Positions 5,631-7,018 of a stretch of 7,018 nt of DNA are shown piece by piece. The notes below the pieces were generated by a model, which saw nothing but the letters and a program-made list of their open reading frames with translations, made no database searches and was not told the DNA's origin. The stretch's first letter is position 1, and the number at the start of each line of letters is the position of its first letter. Source of the DNA: Pseudomonadales bacterium. GTDB lineage: Bacteria > Pseudomonadota > Gammaproteobacteria > Pseudomonadales > Azotimanducaceae. Position numbers and translations under genes: made by a program. Location of the stretch: assembly GCA_028822125.1 (NCBI GenBank), contig JAPKEK010000107.1, positions 1 through 7,018 on the forward strand. The letters are read 5' to 3'.

Positions 5631-5698
5631 AATAGGCTCTATTTTGTTCCGGAAAAAACAACTGAACCTAATCCAACCAATAAAAGAGAGTATTTCCG

Positions 5699-6676
5699 TT
5701 GAAGGCAATTATCTGCAAAACCTTTCAGGCTCCCGAGAATCTATCGGTTACCGAGATAGCTGACCCAGTTCCAGAACCGCATGAGGTCCTGCTGAAAATT
5801 AAAGCCACTGGCCTCGGTTATGTCGATGCACTGACTGTGGCAGGCCTTTATCAGATAAAACCCGACCTTCCTTTTATTCCTGGCAACGAGATCGCTGGTA
5901 GAATCGAATCACTGGGAAGCCAGGTAAAGCACTTGAGGGTGGGCCAGCGAGTACTGGCGATGCCTGCCAGAGGTGGTTTAGCTGAGAAAGTATGCCTGCC
6001 TGAGGCGAGCTGCATAACCTTGCCTGACAGCATCACGAGTACTGCCGCTGCTTCATTTCTCATAAATTACTGCACCGCCTACCATGGTCTGATCACCCTT
6101 GGTACAGTTAAAAAAGACGAAAATATATTGATTCTTGGCGCCAGTGGTGGCGTCGGCATGGCAGCAATTGATGTTGCTATATCTCAGGGAGCAATTGTCT
6201 ATGCCGCAGCTTCCAGTGAGAAAAAGCGTAAGGCCTGCCTACTGGCAGGTGCCAAGGAAACAATCGATTACAGCCAACCACAGTGGCGAGACGACCTTAA
6301 AGCAAAACTTGATGGTAAAACCCTTAACCTCGTCTACGATCCTGTAGGAGGAGAATACGCCGAACCGGCACTACGATCATTAAGCCCTGAGGGTCGATTT
6401 CTGGTGGTCGGTTTTGCCAGTGGCAGTATTCCAAAACTGCCTCTTAATCTGACCTTGCTCAAGCGAATTTCGATCATCGGCGTTAATTGGGGAGGGTATA
6501 TCGGTGCCCAACCCGGAGCATCCAGACCCGTGGTAAATGCTCTGATTCAATGGATTCATGAGGGCCTTCTCCACCCGGAAGCTGGAGAAACCTACACCCT
6601 TGAACAATCAGGAGTTGCCATGAAAAATATGCTGGACAGGAAAGCAATCGGTAAAACCATTATTTCGCTGGAGTGA
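5699..6676 (+). CDS. Zinc-independent MDR dehydrogenase, NADPH:quinone oxidoreductase family
   Basis: A 325-residue medium-chain dehydrogenase/reductase of the quinone oxidoreductase branch. The N-terminal GroES-like part begins MKAIICKTFQAPENL and holds PFIPGNEIAGRIESLG at 58-73. The Rossmann part carries the nucleotide-binding loop LGASGGVG at 146-153, followed by the expected AGAKETIDY at 183-191 and NLVYDPVGG at 210-218. The end, AIGKTIISLE, is typical. Catalytic and structural zinc ligands of alcohol dehydrogenases are absent, as usual for this branch. Members reduce quinones, enones or enoyl thioesters with NADPH in the cytoplasm; which one cannot be told here. The start is TTG: AGAGAG at 5685-5690 lies eight bases upstream, the residues after it match the family's standard beginning, and no ATG is available nearby. 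It is followed after five bases by an epoxide hydrolase gene in the same direction, so the two form an operon. Confidence 0.93.
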   Translation: MKAIICKTFQAPENLSVTEIADPVPEPHEVLLKIKATGLGYVDALTVAGLYQIKPDLPFIPGNEIAGRIESLGSQVKHLRVGQRVLAMPARGGLAEKVCLPEASCITLPDSITSTAAASFLINYCTAYHGLITLGTVKKDENILILGASGGVGMAAIDVAISQGAIVYAAASSEKKRKACLLAGAKETIDYSQPQWRDDLKAKLDGKTLNLVYDPVGGEYAEPALRSLSPEGRFLVVGFASGSIPKLPLNLTLLKRISIIGVNWGGYIGAQPGASRPVVNALIQWIHEGLLHPEAGETYTLEQSGVAMKNMLDRKAIGKTIISLE

Positions 6677-6681
6677 AAGAT

Positions 6682-7018
6682 ATGAGCAAAGTATCCCCTT
6701 ACATCATTGAAACAAGCGATCAGGAACTGGCTGACCTCAAACTGAGACTAGCCATGACCCGCTGGCCGGATAAAGAAACCCCCGCTGACTGGAGCCAGGG
6801 CATCCCTCTTGCCTACATGAAGGAATTAAAGGACTACTGGGAATTCGATTATGACTGGTCAGACAGGGTGGCTAAAATAAACCAGTGGCCCGGTTACAAG
6901 ACAGAACTACAGGGTCTTAACATACATTTTCAGCATATCAGGTCAAATGAAGCCAATGCCCGCTCGTTACTGATGACACATGGCTGGCCCGGGTCAATCA
7001 TTGAATTTCAAAAAGTAA
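6682..7018 (+). CDS. Epoxide hydrolase N-terminal region, truncated by window edge
   Basis: The first 112 codons of an alpha/beta-hydrolase-fold epoxide hydrolase, open to the right edge. The visible part is the EHN (epoxide hydrolase N-terminal) domain with family features: LRLAMTRWPD at 21-30, DWSQGIPLAYMKEL at 36-49, YWEFDYDW at 52-59, then LLMTHGWPGSIIEF at 96-109. HGWPGS carries the HGxP oxyanion-hole motif. The nucleophilic Asp and the Asp/His pair should lie beyond the edge; family members are usually about 380-400 residues. The enzyme would open an epoxide with water to a vicinal diol in the cytoplasm; a signal peptide is absent. GGAG at 6670-6673, inside the end of the previous gene, is eight bases before ATG 6682, pointing to translational coupling with the dehydrogenase. 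The substrate is unknown. Confidence 0.93.
   Translation, partial: MSKVSPYIIETSDQELADLKLRLAMTRWPDKETPADWSQGIPLAYMKELKDYWEFDYDWSDRVAKINQWPGYKTELQGLNIHFQHIRSNEANARSLLMTHGWPGSIIEFQKV

Larger units (their letters stand above)
5195..5698. other. Divergent intergenic region of about 500 bases
   Basis: This gap separates the minus-strand LLM gene from the plus-strand dehydrogenase and is long for this gene-dense window. It holds a -10 box for the LLM gene (5235-5240), a nested inverted repeat (5261-5312), two small overlapping minus-strand frames (5366-5568) and a candidate promoter for the dehydrogenase (5603-5630). The heptamer ATCAGGA occurs twice, at 5522-5528 and 5551-5557, 29 bases apart. A plus-strand frame at 5254-5475 has no ribosome site and no convincing protein character. 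I see no tRNA, mobile element or other known RNA here. Confidence 0.5.

Overview
The window is a bacterial, gene-dense stretch of moderate base composition (roughly half G+C by eye). It has Shine-Dalgarno-type ribosome sites and short gene spacing. Most genes are single-domain oxidoreductases or acyl-activating enzymes of the kinds common in catabolic gene sets of aerobic Proteobacteria. The AMP-forming ligase resembles the AlkK type, and one flavin/F420-type enzyme closely fits a family best known from F420-producing Actinobacteria. A Gram-negative, possibly marine gammaproteobacterial source is my inference; no rRNA or other taxonomic marker is present.

Layout, left to right. Positions 1-99 (-) look like the N-terminus of a membrane protein running off the left edge. 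A divergent intergenic region follows, then an AlkK-like fatty acyl-CoA synthetase (267-1907, +). On the minus strand, 2023-2520 holds a small secreted-protein gene that is broken as written: a good signal peptide, then a reading frame recoverable only with two compensating frameshifts. Its start site is folded into a potential hairpin. Divergent from it is a Rieske [2Fe-2S] ferredoxin (2638-2955, +). A possible 62-residue protein (3002-3190, -) comes next. Then two luciferase-like monooxygenase (LLM) superfamily genes face each other tail to tail, nine bases apart (3347-4264, + and 4274-5194, -). A gap of about 500 bases contains a near-consensus -10 box, a nested inverted repeat and two doubtful small overlapping ORFs. 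Finally, a zinc-free quinone-oxidoreductase-type dehydrogenase with a TTG start (5699-6676, +) is coupled to the first 112 codons of an epoxide hydrolase (6682 to the edge, +).

Read together, this is a set of catabolic parts: an acid-CoA ligase, an electron-transfer ferredoxin, two LLM oxidoreductases, an MDR-type reductase, an epoxide hydrolase and perhaps a transporter. They would suit oxidative breakdown of a hydrophobic carbon source such as a lipid, terpenoid or alicyclic compound. The substrate cannot be read from the sequence. I see no mobile element, CRISPR array, tRNA or rRNA, and no evidence of a wholly new defence-type system. The most unusual items are the broken secreted gene with its hairpin-masked start, the structured promoter region near 5235-5312, and the pairing of two LLM enzymes in convergent orientation.
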